From positions 140,770 through 204,769 of the forward strand of contig JACPVF010000017.1 in NCBI GenBank assembly GCA_016191845.1: DNA of 64,000 nucleotides, read 5' to 3'. The notes under the pieces are model-generated. The model worked only from the letters and a program-made list of their open reading frames with translations. It searched no databases and had not been told where the DNA came from. A program made the position numbers and the translations under genes. The stretch comes from Chloroflexota bacterium (lineage in GTDB: Bacteria; Chloroflexota; Anaerolineae; Anaerolineales; Villigracilaceae). Shown here piece after piece: positions 1-7,658 of this stretch (position 1 is the stretch's first letter; each line of letters opens with the position of its first letter).

Positions 1-248
1 CCCGCGTTATTAATCAAAATATTCGTATCTGTAAACCGCTGCGCCAGTTTTTCAACATCCTCAAAGCGGTTCATGTCTGTCACTTGCGTAACAAGTCCGG
101 GGAAGTCCGCTTGAACCCGCTCAAGCTTTTCCTGATCTCTCCCCGTGATAATTACATGGTTACCATTGTCTAGAAACTTTTTTGCAAATGCCAGGCCTAT
201 GCCTGCCGTTCCCCCGGTGATTAGAACTGTGTTGTTGGATGTATTCAT
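1..248 (-). CDS. Short-chain dehydrogenase, DltE-like (C-terminus outside window)
   Basis: Only the N-terminal ~82 residues are visible. They show a Rossmann fold with the glycine-rich cofactor motif TGGTAGIG at residues 11-18, an N-[AG]-R-type second strand (ITGRDQEKL) and the NNA part of the NNAG motif at residues 80-82, where the window ends. This layout fits the classical SDR family, closest in style to the DltE-like short-chain dehydrogenases of unknown substrate. The ATG at 248 is supported by GGAGAA just upstream. It lies 48 bases downstream of the crp-like gene on the same strand, so the two are probably co-transcribed. The catalytic Ser-Tyr-Lys part is not in the window. Confidence 0.85.
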   Translation of the reverse strand, partial: MNTSNNTVLITGGTAGIGLAFAKKFLDNGNHVIITGRDQEKLERVQADFPGLVTQVTDMNRFEDVEKLAQRFTDTNILINNA

Positions 249-296
249 TGCTTCTCCAGAAGATTGATTTATTCCCCCAGAATACCATTCACCTTT

Positions 297-908
297 CTAA
301 TCATCATTATCATAGGATAAGGATTTCCTCAATCTGGCGCGAATCCGACTTAATGTGACGGGGGTAACTCCCAGATATGAGGCTATCAATCGCTGCTTGA
401 TTCGGCCTTCCAGTCCTGGATATTCGTTCCTGAACTTCAAGTAACGCGTTTGAGCATCATCAAGAAGCAGGGAACTTTCCCGTTTTTCCTTCTTCACGAA
501 TAACTGTTCTGCAATGTTCTGATTTACAGTCTGCCAGCAGGGTGATGCGGCTGTGACTGTCAAATATTCTTCATAATTCGCAGTTAACAGGTTGGCATCT
601 TCAATTGCCTGAACAAAAAGTTTCGATGGCTCGTTGTTAAGAAGCGCAGAATAAGCAGTTACCATATGTCCCTCAGCGCAGAAGGATTTGGTGAATTCAA
701 AACCCGAATCTGAAATATAGTACAGGCGCAGAATTCCAGAAACTACAAAAGCCAAAGTCGTTGGAATGTCGCCCTCGTTAACCAGAAATTGATTCCTGTG
801 GAGATTAGACACGTGAAAAATACCTAACACCTTATCAATTTCTGTGTTTGATATATTTGTGATGGATCGTAAAAATGCAATTAGGGAATTCTGTTCCTGT
901 GAATACAT
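297..908 (-). CDS. Crp/Fnr-family transcriptional regulator
   Basis: 203 residues. Residues ~20-135 form a cyclic-nucleotide-binding-type beta barrel (strand-rich, with NQFLVNEGDIP and VVSGILRLYY in the expected places). Residues ~165-195 form a winged helix-turn-helix (RLIASYLGVTPVTLSRIRARL region). There is no cysteine cluster of the FNR iron-sulfur type. This short Crp class, often found next to a single dehydrogenase or efflux gene, usually controls its neighbour, so it may regulate the dehydrogenase 48 bases downstream; that is inference. The ligand is unknown. The base composition differs from that of the core genes of the window. Confidence 0.8.
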   Translation of the reverse strand: MYSQEQNSLIAFLRSITNISNTEIDKVLGIFHVSNLHRNQFLVNEGDIPTTLAFVVSGILRLYYISDSGFEFTKSFCAEGHMVTAYSALLNNEPSKLFVQAIEDANLLTANYEEYLTVTAASPCWQTVNQNIAEQLFVKKEKRESSLLLDDAQTRYLKFRNEYPGLEGRIKQRLIASYLGVTPVTLSRIRARLRKSLSYDNDD

Positions 909-962
909 AGTGATTGGATTCTATCTCAACTTGAATACTTTGATCGGAGCAGACCAGCTAAC

Positions 963-1079
963 TTTCACGTGAAAGCCACCATCTCCGTCGATCACCGCGT
1001 CAGTGACGGGGCAGAGGCGGCCCAGTTCATGCAAAAACTGGCGGAGTTCCTCAAGAATCCCGTGCGAATGTTAGTGTAA
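963..1079 (+). pseudogene. C-terminal remnant of 2-oxoacid dehydrogenase E2 (dihydrolipoamide acyltransferase)
   Basis: Reading frame 963-1079 on the plus strand gives a ~38-residue peptide that contains ATISVDHRVSDGAEAAQF and ends ...NPVRMLV-stop. DHRVSDG matches the catalytic DHRxxDG motif of E2 acyltransferases, and the surrounding residues match the end of the 2-oxoacid_dh catalytic domain. Lipoyl, E1/E3-binding and most catalytic sequence is missing, and no start codon or ribosome site precedes it. The frame simply runs into AT-rich DNA before ~960. It is followed directly by a strong terminator, as expected for the end of a real operon. I read it as a gene whose 5' part was replaced by the acquired segment. 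Confidence 0.75.
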
Positions 1080-1080
1080 A

Positions 1081-1117
1081 AACCTCCTGAAGTCTTTCGA
1101 CTTCAGGAGGTTTTTTT
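1081..1117 (+). terminator. Intrinsic terminator after the E2 remnant
   Basis: A perfect 14-bp stem (AACCTCCTGAAGTC at 1081-1094 pairing with 1099-1112, loop TTTC) is followed by a T-run to 1117. It sits two bases after the E2 stop codon. The A-rich start also lets it work for the minus-strand lipoprotein gene that ends at 1143. Confidence 0.9.
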
Positions 1118-1142
1118 ATTGCTTGGTGCACGTTATGACAAA

Positions 1143-1706
1143 TTATCTGCAGGTAATTGTGACAAACACTTCCACGGCTTCCGATTTGCCCGCCGCATTG
1201 ACGGCTTGGATCGTATAAGTGTAATTCGCGCTGTAGCGCTTGTAGGGGGTTGAGATGGTGATGGTGTCCTTATACTCGGTGGTGTTCGCATCCAGGGTTG
1301 CCAGGAGATTTCCGTCTTTGTTGAGCTCAAAGCTGGTCTCGTCCGAGGAGTCATCCCAATGCAGGTATGCCACATACACATATTTGTAAACTGTATAGGA
1401 GTGGGCAACGACTTTTGTGCAGGTAGCATCCGCGTAGAAGTTCGCAGGCGCGTTGGGCAAGGCAGGTGCTGCCGGGGTGGGCGTAGCCTCTACAGGCAGA
1501 GGCGTTTCCGTTGCAACAGGCTGTTGCGCTTCCACCGTTTGCGCCACGAAGGTGGCCATCTGGTCTTGACTCTGCTGTGAGTCCGCGCTCGTATCGGGTG
1601 CATCCGTGGGCGGAGCCGATACCTCTGTAGGTGTACTCGAGGTGAAAGAGCAAGCCAGGATGAGAAAAGTGACCAAAGCCAGAACGGGGACAAGATTTCT
1701 ATTCAT
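1143..1706 (-). CDS. Secreted lipoprotein with a fibronectin-III-like domain
   Basis: 187 residues. Residues 1-18 form a lipoprotein signal ending in LILA-C, with C19 as the lipidated residue. Residues ~20-85 are a Ser/Thr/Pro/Gln-rich linker (PTDAP, TPTPAAP repeats). Residues ~88-187 are strand-rich with a W core (YLHWDDSSDETSFEL) and alternating strands that look like a fibronectin type III or similar Ig-like fold. The protein is therefore probably membrane-anchored and displays one binding module. A clean promoter lies at 1762-1790. It is a single-gene unit between the GH3 gene and a terminator, and no precise function can be given. Confidence 0.8.
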   Translation of the reverse strand: MNRNLVPVLALVTFLILACSFTSSTPTEVSAPPTDAPDTSADSQQSQDQMATFVAQTVEAQQPVATETPLPVEATPTPAAPALPNAPANFYADATCTKVVAHSYTVYKYVYVAYLHWDDSSDETSFELNKDGNLLATLDANTTEYKDTITISTPYKRYSANYTYTIQAVNAAGKSEAVEVFVTITCR

Positions 1707-1761
1707 GGAATCCTTCTTTGGAATAGATATTGTGCTGCTTTGTGGTTTGCATCACAAAATT

Positions 1762-1790
1762 ATTGTACTTCTTTCAGGTTATGTTGTAAA
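1762..1790 (-). promoter_or_regulatory. Promoter of the lipoprotein gene
   Basis: On the minus strand, TTTACA (1790-1785) and TACAAT (1767-1762) are separated by 17 bases. The start codon is at 1706, giving a leader of about 50 bases that contains AAGGA just before ATG. Confidence 0.75.
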
Positions 1791-1805
1791 CACTGCCGTT
1801 TTTTT

Positions 1806-3986
1806 CTATTTTGAAGCGACTGTTAGCTTGGTTTTCAACAGTTCCCGATCCCGCGAAGAGGGACCGACCAGAATCTCGAACTCGCCCGGTTCCACTACGT
1901 TCACGCCCTGCGCGCTCACGATCTGGAAGGCTTTCCAGGGTAGATCGACCTGCACAGTTTTTTTCTCGCCTGCTGCCAACTGGACACGGGCAAAGCCCTT
2001 CAGCGCCTTATTGATCCAGGTAGCGGAAGTCACCACGTCGCTGACGTACACCTGCACGATCTCTACGCCATCTCGCTGTCCAACGTTCTCCACATCTATA
2101 GAGACTTGGACCGTGTCTCCGTTAGACAGGACAGGGGAGGACAGCCTCAGGTTGGAGTATGCGTATTTTGTGTAGCTGAGTCCATGCCCGAAGGGGAAGA
2201 GCGGTTCCTGGGTCAGATCAGCGTATCGGTCGCCGTGTTGGCCGCGGACCTGGCTGTAGAAGACCGGTTGCTGGCCCACGTGCACTGGGAACGAGATTGT
2301 GACTTTGCCGGACGGATTCAACAATCCGAACAGCGCCTCGGCCAGCGCCCGCCCGCCTTCCATGCCGGGGTTGAACAACTCGACGATGGCTGCAGCGTGT
2401 TTGGCGGATGCAGGCAGCACCAGCGGTTTGCTGTTGACCAGGACCACGACCATTGGTTTTCCTGTCTTCTCCAGCGCATCCAGCAGCGCGACCTGCCCGC
2501 CCTGCAATTCCAGCGTGGCCGTGCTTTGGGTCTCGCCGATGAAATTCAAGTGATCGCCAACCACGGCCACCACGATTTCTGCTGACTGGGCCGCTGTGAC
2601 GGCCGCCGGGATGCCCGATAGGTCATCGTCGATGATCGAGCAGCCACGCTCGTAGCGGACCTCCAGTCCGCCTGGAGCCAGGGCGCGGATGCCGTCCAGG
2701 ATGGTGGTCGTCTTTTCGCGCGGATGTTTGCCCGCCTCGGGCGGATGCTGCGAAGAGCCAAGCGACCAGTCGCCCAACTGCTGCATGTCGTCGTCTGCAT
2801 TCGGGCCGATCACCGCGATGGACTTCACTTGTTTCGGGTCGAGCGGCAGCAGGCCATTGTTTTGCAACAGGACCAGGCTTTGGCGCGCCGCCTCGAGGTT
2901 GGCCGAACGATGCTCCGCATTCCCGATCACGAGCGCCGCTCGCTCCATGTCTGGACCGCGCGGGTTTTCGAACAATCCCATGCGGAATTTCAGTGCCAGC
3001 AAGCGGGCGCAGGGCGCGTCGATCTCACTTTCTGCCAACCGCCCGGTACGGATGGCCTCGATGGCTCCCTCGTAGAATTCTGGCGTGGTCATCATGATGT
3101 CGTTGCCAGCCCGCACGGCGGCGATGGCAACTTCGGCGTAATCCGCGCAGACCTTCTGCTCGATCACCAGCCGCCCGACGTTGTTCCAATCTGTTACCAC
3201 CACGCCCTTGAAGCCCCATTCATCCTTCAGGACCTCGGTCAGCAGCCAGTGATTACAGGTCGACGGCACGCCCTCGATGGACTGGTAGCCTGTCATGAAG
3301 GTCATGGCCCCGGCTTGCACCGCACGTTCGAAGGGCGGCAGGAAATAACTGCGCAGTTTGCGGCGTGAAAGATCCGCCTCCGAAGCGTCGCGCCCGCCCT
3401 GGGTCTCGGAATACCCGGCGTAGTGCTTGGCGGTGGCCAGAATACCGGACGGATCGTCCAGACCCTGGCCTTGATAGCCGCGGATCATCGCCGCTGCCAG
3501 TTCGCCGATCAGGTAGGGATCCTCGCCGAAGGTTTCGCCGGTGCGGCCCCAGCGCAGATCGCGTGTCAGGCACAGGACCGGGGAAAAGGTCCAGTGGATG
3601 CCGGTGGGGATCACCTCGGTGGCCGTCACCCGCGCCACCCGTTCCAGTAGGGCGGGATTCCAGCTGCAGGCCAGTGCCAGTTGGGTGGGGAAGATGGTCG
3701 CGCCCTTCCAGAATGAATGCCCGTGGATGGCGTCCTCGCCGATCAACAGTGGAATCCCCAGACGGTTTTGGGCGGCCAGTTGCATGGCCTTGCGGGCCTT
3801 CTCGCCCCAGATGTGCAGGATCGACCCGGGCTGACGGGTGTTGATGAAGGACAAGTCATCGGGACGCGCGTCCCACATGATCAACTGGCCGACCTTCTCC
3901 TCCAGGGTCATGCGGCCGAGCAGGTCGGAAACGCGTTCTTCGACGCTCAAGGATGGGTTGCGGTAGGCAGGGATTGGTTTCGACAT
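1806..3986 (-). CDS. Glycoside hydrolase family 3 beta-glycosidase (second of two)
   Basis: 726 residues from ATG 3986, which is preceded by GGAGAG at good spacing; a longer frame upstream exists but lacks a ribosome site. It hydrolyses terminal beta-linked sugars with retention. Visible GH3 landmarks are the N-terminal TIM barrel with RWGRTGETFGEDPYL (~145-159), KHYAGY (187-192) and the nucleophile Asp at ~266 in VVVTDW. After these come the alpha/beta sandwich domain (GEDAIHG-type and VVGDHLNF segments) and a C-terminal fibronectin-III-like domain. There is no signal peptide, so it acts in the cytoplasm. It lies downstream of a paralogous GH3 gene and an MFS transporter. Whether it cleaves glucosides, xylosides or others cannot be read from sequence. 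Confidence 0.93.
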   Translation of the reverse strand: MSKPIPAYRNPSLSVEERVSDLLGRMTLEEKVGQLIMWDARPDDLSFINTRQPGSILHIWGEKARKAMQLAAQNRLGIPLLIGEDAIHGHSFWKGATIFPTQLALACSWNPALLERVARVTATEVIPTGIHWTFSPVLCLTRDLRWGRTGETFGEDPYLIGELAAAMIRGYQGQGLDDPSGILATAKHYAGYSETQGGRDASEADLSRRKLRSYFLPPFERAVQAGAMTFMTGYQSIEGVPSTCNHWLLTEVLKDEWGFKGVVVTDWNNVGRLVIEQKVCADYAEVAIAAVRAGNDIMMTTPEFYEGAIEAIRTGRLAESEIDAPCARLLALKFRMGLFENPRGPDMERAALVIGNAEHRSANLEAARQSLVLLQNNGLLPLDPKQVKSIAVIGPNADDDMQQLGDWSLGSSQHPPEAGKHPREKTTTILDGIRALAPGGLEVRYERGCSIIDDDLSGIPAAVTAAQSAEIVVAVVGDHLNFIGETQSTATLELQGGQVALLDALEKTGKPMVVVLVNSKPLVLPASAKHAAAIVELFNPGMEGGRALAEALFGLLNPSGKVTISFPVHVGQQPVFYSQVRGQHGDRYADLTQEPLFPFGHGLSYTKYAYSNLRLSSPVLSNGDTVQVSIDVENVGQRDGVEIVQVYVSDVVTSATWINKALKGFARVQLAAGEKKTVQVDLPWKAFQIVSAQGVNVVEPGEFEILVGPSSRDRELLKTKLTVASK

Positions 3987-4009
3987 GGCGAGACTCTCCA
4001 GACAAAATT

Positions 4010-4041
4010 TTCCCCATCCTCCTGATGAGAAGGATGGGGAA
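4010..4041 (-). terminator. Hairpin between the two GH3 genes
   Basis: An 11-bp stem (TTCCCCATCCT at 4010-4020 with AGGATGGGGAA at 4031-4041) lies in the 62-base gap. On the minus strand it is followed by AAAATTTTG, a weak T-tract. It may attenuate transcription so that the distal GH3 gene is made in smaller amounts, or it may stabilise the upstream mRNA. Confidence 0.5.
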
Positions 4042-4048
4042 GTTGATT

Positions 4049-6286
4049 TTACCCAATGACTTCGAATTCTGCGTGGAGCGTGGCCAGCGAGTCGGAGCCG
4101 ACCCACAGGTCGAAGGAAGCGGGGTCTTGAATCCACTTGCCGGCGTTCGTGCTCCAGTAACCCAGTTCATCGGGACCCAGCTCAAAGGTCACGGTCTTGC
4201 ATTCGCCGGGCTGGAGGGTGATGCGTTCGAAGCCTTTCAGTTCGCGCATCGGGCGTGTATCCGTGCCCCATTTCTGGTGGATGTACAACTGGACCACTTC
4301 GTCGCCAGCGACTGCGCCCGTGTTGGTCACATCCACGCTGACGGTGAGGCTGCTGCCGACCTTGACTTGCGCGGCCGAAACCTTCAGGTCCGAGAACGCG
4401 AAGGTGGTGTAGCTCAGGCCGTAGCCGAAGGGATAGAGCGGGGTGGGCAAGCCGTCCCAGTAGCGCGGGTTGTACATCGGGCTTTCCTCGGGCGAGTGGG
4501 TCAGGTTACGCGCGTAATACAGCGGCGCATGGCTGCCCTTGCGCGGGAAGCCGACGGGCAGTTTGCCGCCCGGGATCGCGTCACCAAACAGGATATCGGC
4601 CACGGCGTTGCCGCCCTCGCTGCCAGGCTCCCAAGCTTCGAGGATGGCGGGGATGTTCTCGGCGGCCCAGGTCACGCTCAGCGGGCGGCCATTCAACAGC
4701 ACCAGCACGACGGGTTTGCCCAGCGCCGCGACGGCTTTGAGCAATTCCTCCTGACGGCCAGGCAGGTCGAGTGAGGCGCGCGAGGCGGCTTCACCTGCCA
4801 TCAGGTCGGTCTCGCCCAGTACCATGATGACCTGGTCTGCGGCGCGGGCGGTCTCGACGGCGGCCTGGAAGGCGGCGTCTGACTCCTCTTGCGTTTGAGC
4901 GGGCTTGCTGGCCTGTCCTGCCATCATGCTCTCGAACCACGAGGGGATGTCGCGGCGGATCTCAGGGCCAGAGGCATAGGTCACTTCGGCGTTCGGCAGC
5001 TTGGCGCGGATGCCCGCCAGCACGGTCACGGCTGCGGGCGTGTGGCCGAAGACCATCCACGAGCCTTCGGTGGCCTGCATCGAATCGGCCAGCGGACCGA
5101 TGACCGCTACCTTTTTGACGTCCTTCTTCAGCGGGAGCAATCCGCCCTCGTTCTTGAGCAGCACCATCGAGCGCTGCGCCGCCCAGCGTGAAGCCTCGCG
5201 GTGATCGGGGCGGGCGATGACCTGATCGAGCAAGCCTTCGTCCACGTAGGGGCGCTCGAACAATCCCATCCTGACCTTGAGCGCCAGGATCGGGCGAACC
5301 AGCGCTTCGATCTCCGCCTCGGACAGGTCACTCTTGGCGACCAGGTCAGCGGTGTTCTCGGTGTAGGTGTAGCTCGACATATCCATATTGAGGCCAGCCT
5401 TGAGGCCGCGCAGAGCGGCGTCGCGGCGGTCTTTGGCGTGGCCCTGGATGACCAGGTTGCCGACCGCGAAGGCGTCCGAAACCACGAAGCCTTCGAAGCC
5501 CCATTCCTCACGAAGCACCTGACGCAGCAGCCAGCGATTGCCGCTGGCGGGGACGTCGTTCAGGTCCATGTAGGCGCTCATGAAGGTGGCCACGCCCGCA
5601 TCGACGGCGGCCTTGAAGGGCGGCAGGACGGTATTGCGCAGTTGCGTCTCGGAGATATAAGCGGGATCGTAGTCGCGGCCCGCATCCGAATAGCCGTAGC
5701 CTGCGAAGTGCTTGGCGCAGGCCAGCACGCGCTCCGAGTCGGCCAGGTCATCACCTTGGAATCCGCGCACCTGGGCGGCAGCCATCGCCGCGCCGAGGAA
5801 CGGGTCCTCGCCCGCGCCTTCCACGATGCGGCCCCAGCGGGCGTCGCGGCAGATGTCCAGCATCGGGCCGAAGGTCCAGTGCAGACCCGCGGCGCGCGCT
5901 TCCCTGGCGGCCACGGTCTGCGACTTCTCGGGCACGTTCGGGTCCCAGGATGCGGCCATCGCCAGCGGCACGGGGAAGATGGTGCGGTAGCCGTGGATCA
6001 CATCCAGTGCGAACAGCAGCGGGATGCCCGACGGGCTTTCCTCGACGGCGACCTTTTGCAGCTCGTTGAACTTCTTCGTGTCGTTGAGCCACAGCACGGA
6101 CCCCGCTCCGCCTTTGCGGATCTGATCTTCGGCCTTCGGCCCCGGAGCGAATTCCGCCCCGCCGACCTGGTTGAGTTGCCCGACCTTTTCTTCGAGGCTC
6201 ATCCTGGCCAGCAGTGCATCGACGCGTTTGTTGACTTCTGCTTCTGATAGGGCGGAGGTAGTTCCAGACTTCTTTGCCTTGTTCAT
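4049..6286 (-). CDS. Glycoside hydrolase family 3 beta-glucosidase, BglX-like (first of two)
   Basis: 745 residues. It shows the full GH3 plan: a TIM barrel with ALDVIHGYRTIFPVPL (~93-108), WGRIVEGAGEDPFLG (151-165) and KHFAGY (192-197), with the nucleophile Asp271 in FVVSDA. The second domain follows (VLGETDLMAGEA region), then a C-terminal FnIII-like domain with YPFGYGLSYTTF. It lacks a signal peptide, unlike the periplasmic BglX of E. coli, so it should work on oligosaccharides after uptake. AAAAGGAG precedes ATG. It lies 27 bases after the MFS gene in the same operon. Substrate is probably a beta-glucoside or a related beta-glycoside; that part is inference. Confidence 0.94.
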   Translation of the reverse strand: MNKAKKSGTTSALSEAEVNKRVDALLARMSLEEKVGQLNQVGGAEFAPGPKAEDQIRKGGAGSVLWLNDTKKFNELQKVAVEESPSGIPLLFALDVIHGYRTIFPVPLAMAASWDPNVPEKSQTVAAREARAAGLHWTFGPMLDICRDARWGRIVEGAGEDPFLGAAMAAAQVRGFQGDDLADSERVLACAKHFAGYGYSDAGRDYDPAYISETQLRNTVLPPFKAAVDAGVATFMSAYMDLNDVPASGNRWLLRQVLREEWGFEGFVVSDAFAVGNLVIQGHAKDRRDAALRGLKAGLNMDMSSYTYTENTADLVAKSDLSEAEIEALVRPILALKVRMGLFERPYVDEGLLDQVIARPDHREASRWAAQRSMVLLKNEGGLLPLKKDVKKVAVIGPLADSMQATEGSWMVFGHTPAAVTVLAGIRAKLPNAEVTYASGPEIRRDIPSWFESMMAGQASKPAQTQEESDAAFQAAVETARAADQVIMVLGETDLMAGEAASRASLDLPGRQEELLKAVAALGKPVVLVLLNGRPLSVTWAAENIPAILEAWEPGSEGGNAVADILFGDAIPGGKLPVGFPRKGSHAPLYYARNLTHSPEESPMYNPRYWDGLPTPLYPFGYGLSYTTFAFSDLKVSAAQVKVGSSLTVSVDVTNTGAVAGDEVVQLYIHQKWGTDTRPMRELKGFERITLQPGECKTVTFELGPDELGYWSTNAGKWIQDPASFDLWVGSDSLATLHAEFEVIG

Positions 6287-6313
6287 GAAAAATCTCCTTT
6301 TGGGGGTTGTTGA

Positions 6314-7555
6314 TTATTGAGCAGTTTGCTCACTTGATGTCAATGCTGTTGCGGCTTGCGAATTCGAATACTTCACGGCCAACAGATACAAACCAAGCAG
6401 ACCTGCATATACAGCCAACAGGCAGGCTGGGATGATTTCCAGCGAGACCTGGCGGGCAAAGACGCCCATCAGGCCGGGGATGATGGCCGTACCCAAGCCA
6501 GCTGCCGCCATTTGCATGCCGATGGTGTTGGCGGCGAAATGGTTGCCCACCCGTGTGCTGGTTCCCGACATCATGGCGGGAAAGATGGGGGCGATGGAGA
6601 AACCGATCAGGGTCACGGCCAGGAGATTGACCGCTTCGGACGGATTCCAGACCAGCAGCAGGGCGCCTGCTACGGCCCCCACCAGGCCACCCGTCACCAG
6701 GCGGTTGACTCCCACTCGCTTGGCAAATAATCCTGCCACGATGCGGCCAATGGTGAAGGTGCCCCAATAGCTGCCCGCCCAGAAACCCGCCGCCGTCGGG
6801 TCCACTCCGCGCGATTCGGTCAGCAGGGTGTAGACCCAGGTGCCCAGAGTGGCTTCGCCGCCGACGTACATCAGGAACAAGCTGACGCTCAACCACACCC
6901 TGGGCTGGCGGAAGGTTTCGCTCATGGGCGTCTTGTAGTCAGTCAGGCGTTTGGTCTCCTCTTTCTCTGCCGACTTCTCTTTTTGATTCCACATCGCCAG
7001 GGTCAGCATAAAGCAGGCTGCCAGTGCAAACTGGAATCCGCTGACAATGCGATAGCCCGTGTGCCACGAGTGGGTGGCCGTCAGCCCCATGGTCATGATG
7101 ATTGGGCCCAGGGTGATCCCGACGCCCCAACTGGCATGCAGCCATTGCATCAGACCCTCGCTGAAATGTGCGGCAACATAGGTATTCAACCCGGCGTCGA
7201 TGGCGCCTGCCCCCAGACCTGCCACCACGCCCAGGAGGACCATCATCCACCATTGTGGGACGAGGGTATAGCCCAGCAAAGCTGTGCCTGTCATGGCGCA
7301 ACTGGCGGCCAGGACCCTGCCAACGCCAATCCGCGCCACCACAGGGCCGCTCAAAAAACTGGAGGTCATGTAGCCGGCCGTGCCAGCGATCAGCAACATC
7401 CCGAGAGCATCCAGAGGGATGGAAAACCCCGTCCGAATCGAGGGCCAGGCCACCCCCAGCAGGCCGTCTGGCATTCCCAGGGCGACGAAGGCGACAAAGG
7501 CCAAAATAACCAGGCCGAGTTTGGGATATTGCTTGATCTTGGTCCAGATTTTCAT
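6314..7555 (-). CDS. MFS transporter, probably for sugars or glycosides
   Basis: 413 residues with about 12 hydrophobic segments and a charged central loop (KEKSAEKEETKRL, ~205-217) between the two six-helix halves, typical of the major facilitator superfamily. It begins with a cytoplasmic N-terminus and the motif MPDGLLGVAWPSIR in helix 1, resembling the FucP/YbjJ-type sugar and drug transporters. It is the first gene of an operon with two intracellular GH3 glycosidases, so uptake of a beta-linked di- or oligosaccharide is a reasonable guess. AAGGA precedes the ATG. Transcription starts from the promoter at 7600-7628 and is probably controlled by the divergent TetR protein. Confidence 0.85.
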   Translation of the reverse strand: MKIWTKIKQYPKLGLVILAFVAFVALGMPDGLLGVAWPSIRTGFSIPLDALGMLLIAGTAGYMTSSFLSGPVVARIGVGRVLAASCAMTGTALLGYTLVPQWWMMVLLGVVAGLGAGAIDAGLNTYVAAHFSEGLMQWLHASWGVGITLGPIIMTMGLTATHSWHTGYRIVSGFQFALAACFMLTLAMWNQKEKSAEKEETKRLTDYKTPMSETFRQPRVWLSVSLFLMYVGGEATLGTWVYTLLTESRGVDPTAAGFWAGSYWGTFTIGRIVAGLFAKRVGVNRLVTGGLVGAVAGALLLVWNPSEAVNLLAVTLIGFSIAPIFPAMMSGTSTRVGNHFAANTIGMQMAAAGLGTAIIPGLMGVFARQVSLEIIPACLLAVYAGLLGLYLLAVKYSNSQAATALTSSEQTAQ

Positions 7556-7599
7556 GCAGTTTTTTCCTTATTAACGCGAGAATACTTGGAATTATCCCT

Positions 7600-7628
7600 A
7601 TTTTACATCCATAACTTACCTAAGACAA
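7600..7628 (-). promoter_or_regulatory. Promoter of the MFS-GH3-GH3 operon
   Basis: On the minus strand TTGTCT (7628-7623) and TAAAAT (7605-7600) lie 17 bases apart. The inverted repeat at 7614-7635 covers the -35 hexamer, so a bound repressor would exclude RNA polymerase. Confidence 0.75.
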
Positions 7629-7635
7629 GGTAAGT
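7614..7635. promoter_or_regulatory. Probable TetR-family operator
   Basis: ACTTACCT (7614-7621) and AGGTAAGT (7628-7635) form a perfect 8-bp inverted repeat with a 6-base spacer, in the 103-base gap between the divergent MFS and tetR genes. A second register (AACTTAC 7613-7619 with GTAAGTT 7634-7640) extends the symmetry. It covers the -35 of the MFS promoter and lies just upstream of the tetR -10, so it can control both. Confidence 0.75.
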
Positions 7636-7646
7636 AAGTTTTGAGG

Positions 7647-7652
7647 TACAAT
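7647..7652 (+). promoter_or_regulatory. -10 hexamer of tetR, leaderless start
   Basis: TACAAT ends 6 bases before the ATG at 7659, so transcription would begin at or next to the start codon. The operator lies immediately upstream, fitting autoregulation. Confidence 0.6.
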
Positions 7653-7658
7653 CAACTT

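Larger units (their letters stand above)
1..960. other. AT-richer segment, probably acquired
   Basis: The first ~960 bases are visibly poorer in G+C than the rest of the window and use more A/T-ending codons. They hold only the crp-like gene and the partial dehydrogenase, both on the minus strand. The change in composition coincides with the point where a decapitated E2 gene tail starts on the plus strand. This reads as the edge of a horizontally acquired block, although a recombination scar without a mobile element would look the same. The left limit lies outside the window. Confidence 0.55.

Noticed and set aside
3987..4136. N-terminal extension of the second GH3 enzyme
   Set aside because: The extra 50 residues overlap the end of the first GH3 gene and a hairpin, and ATG 3986 has a good ribosome site.
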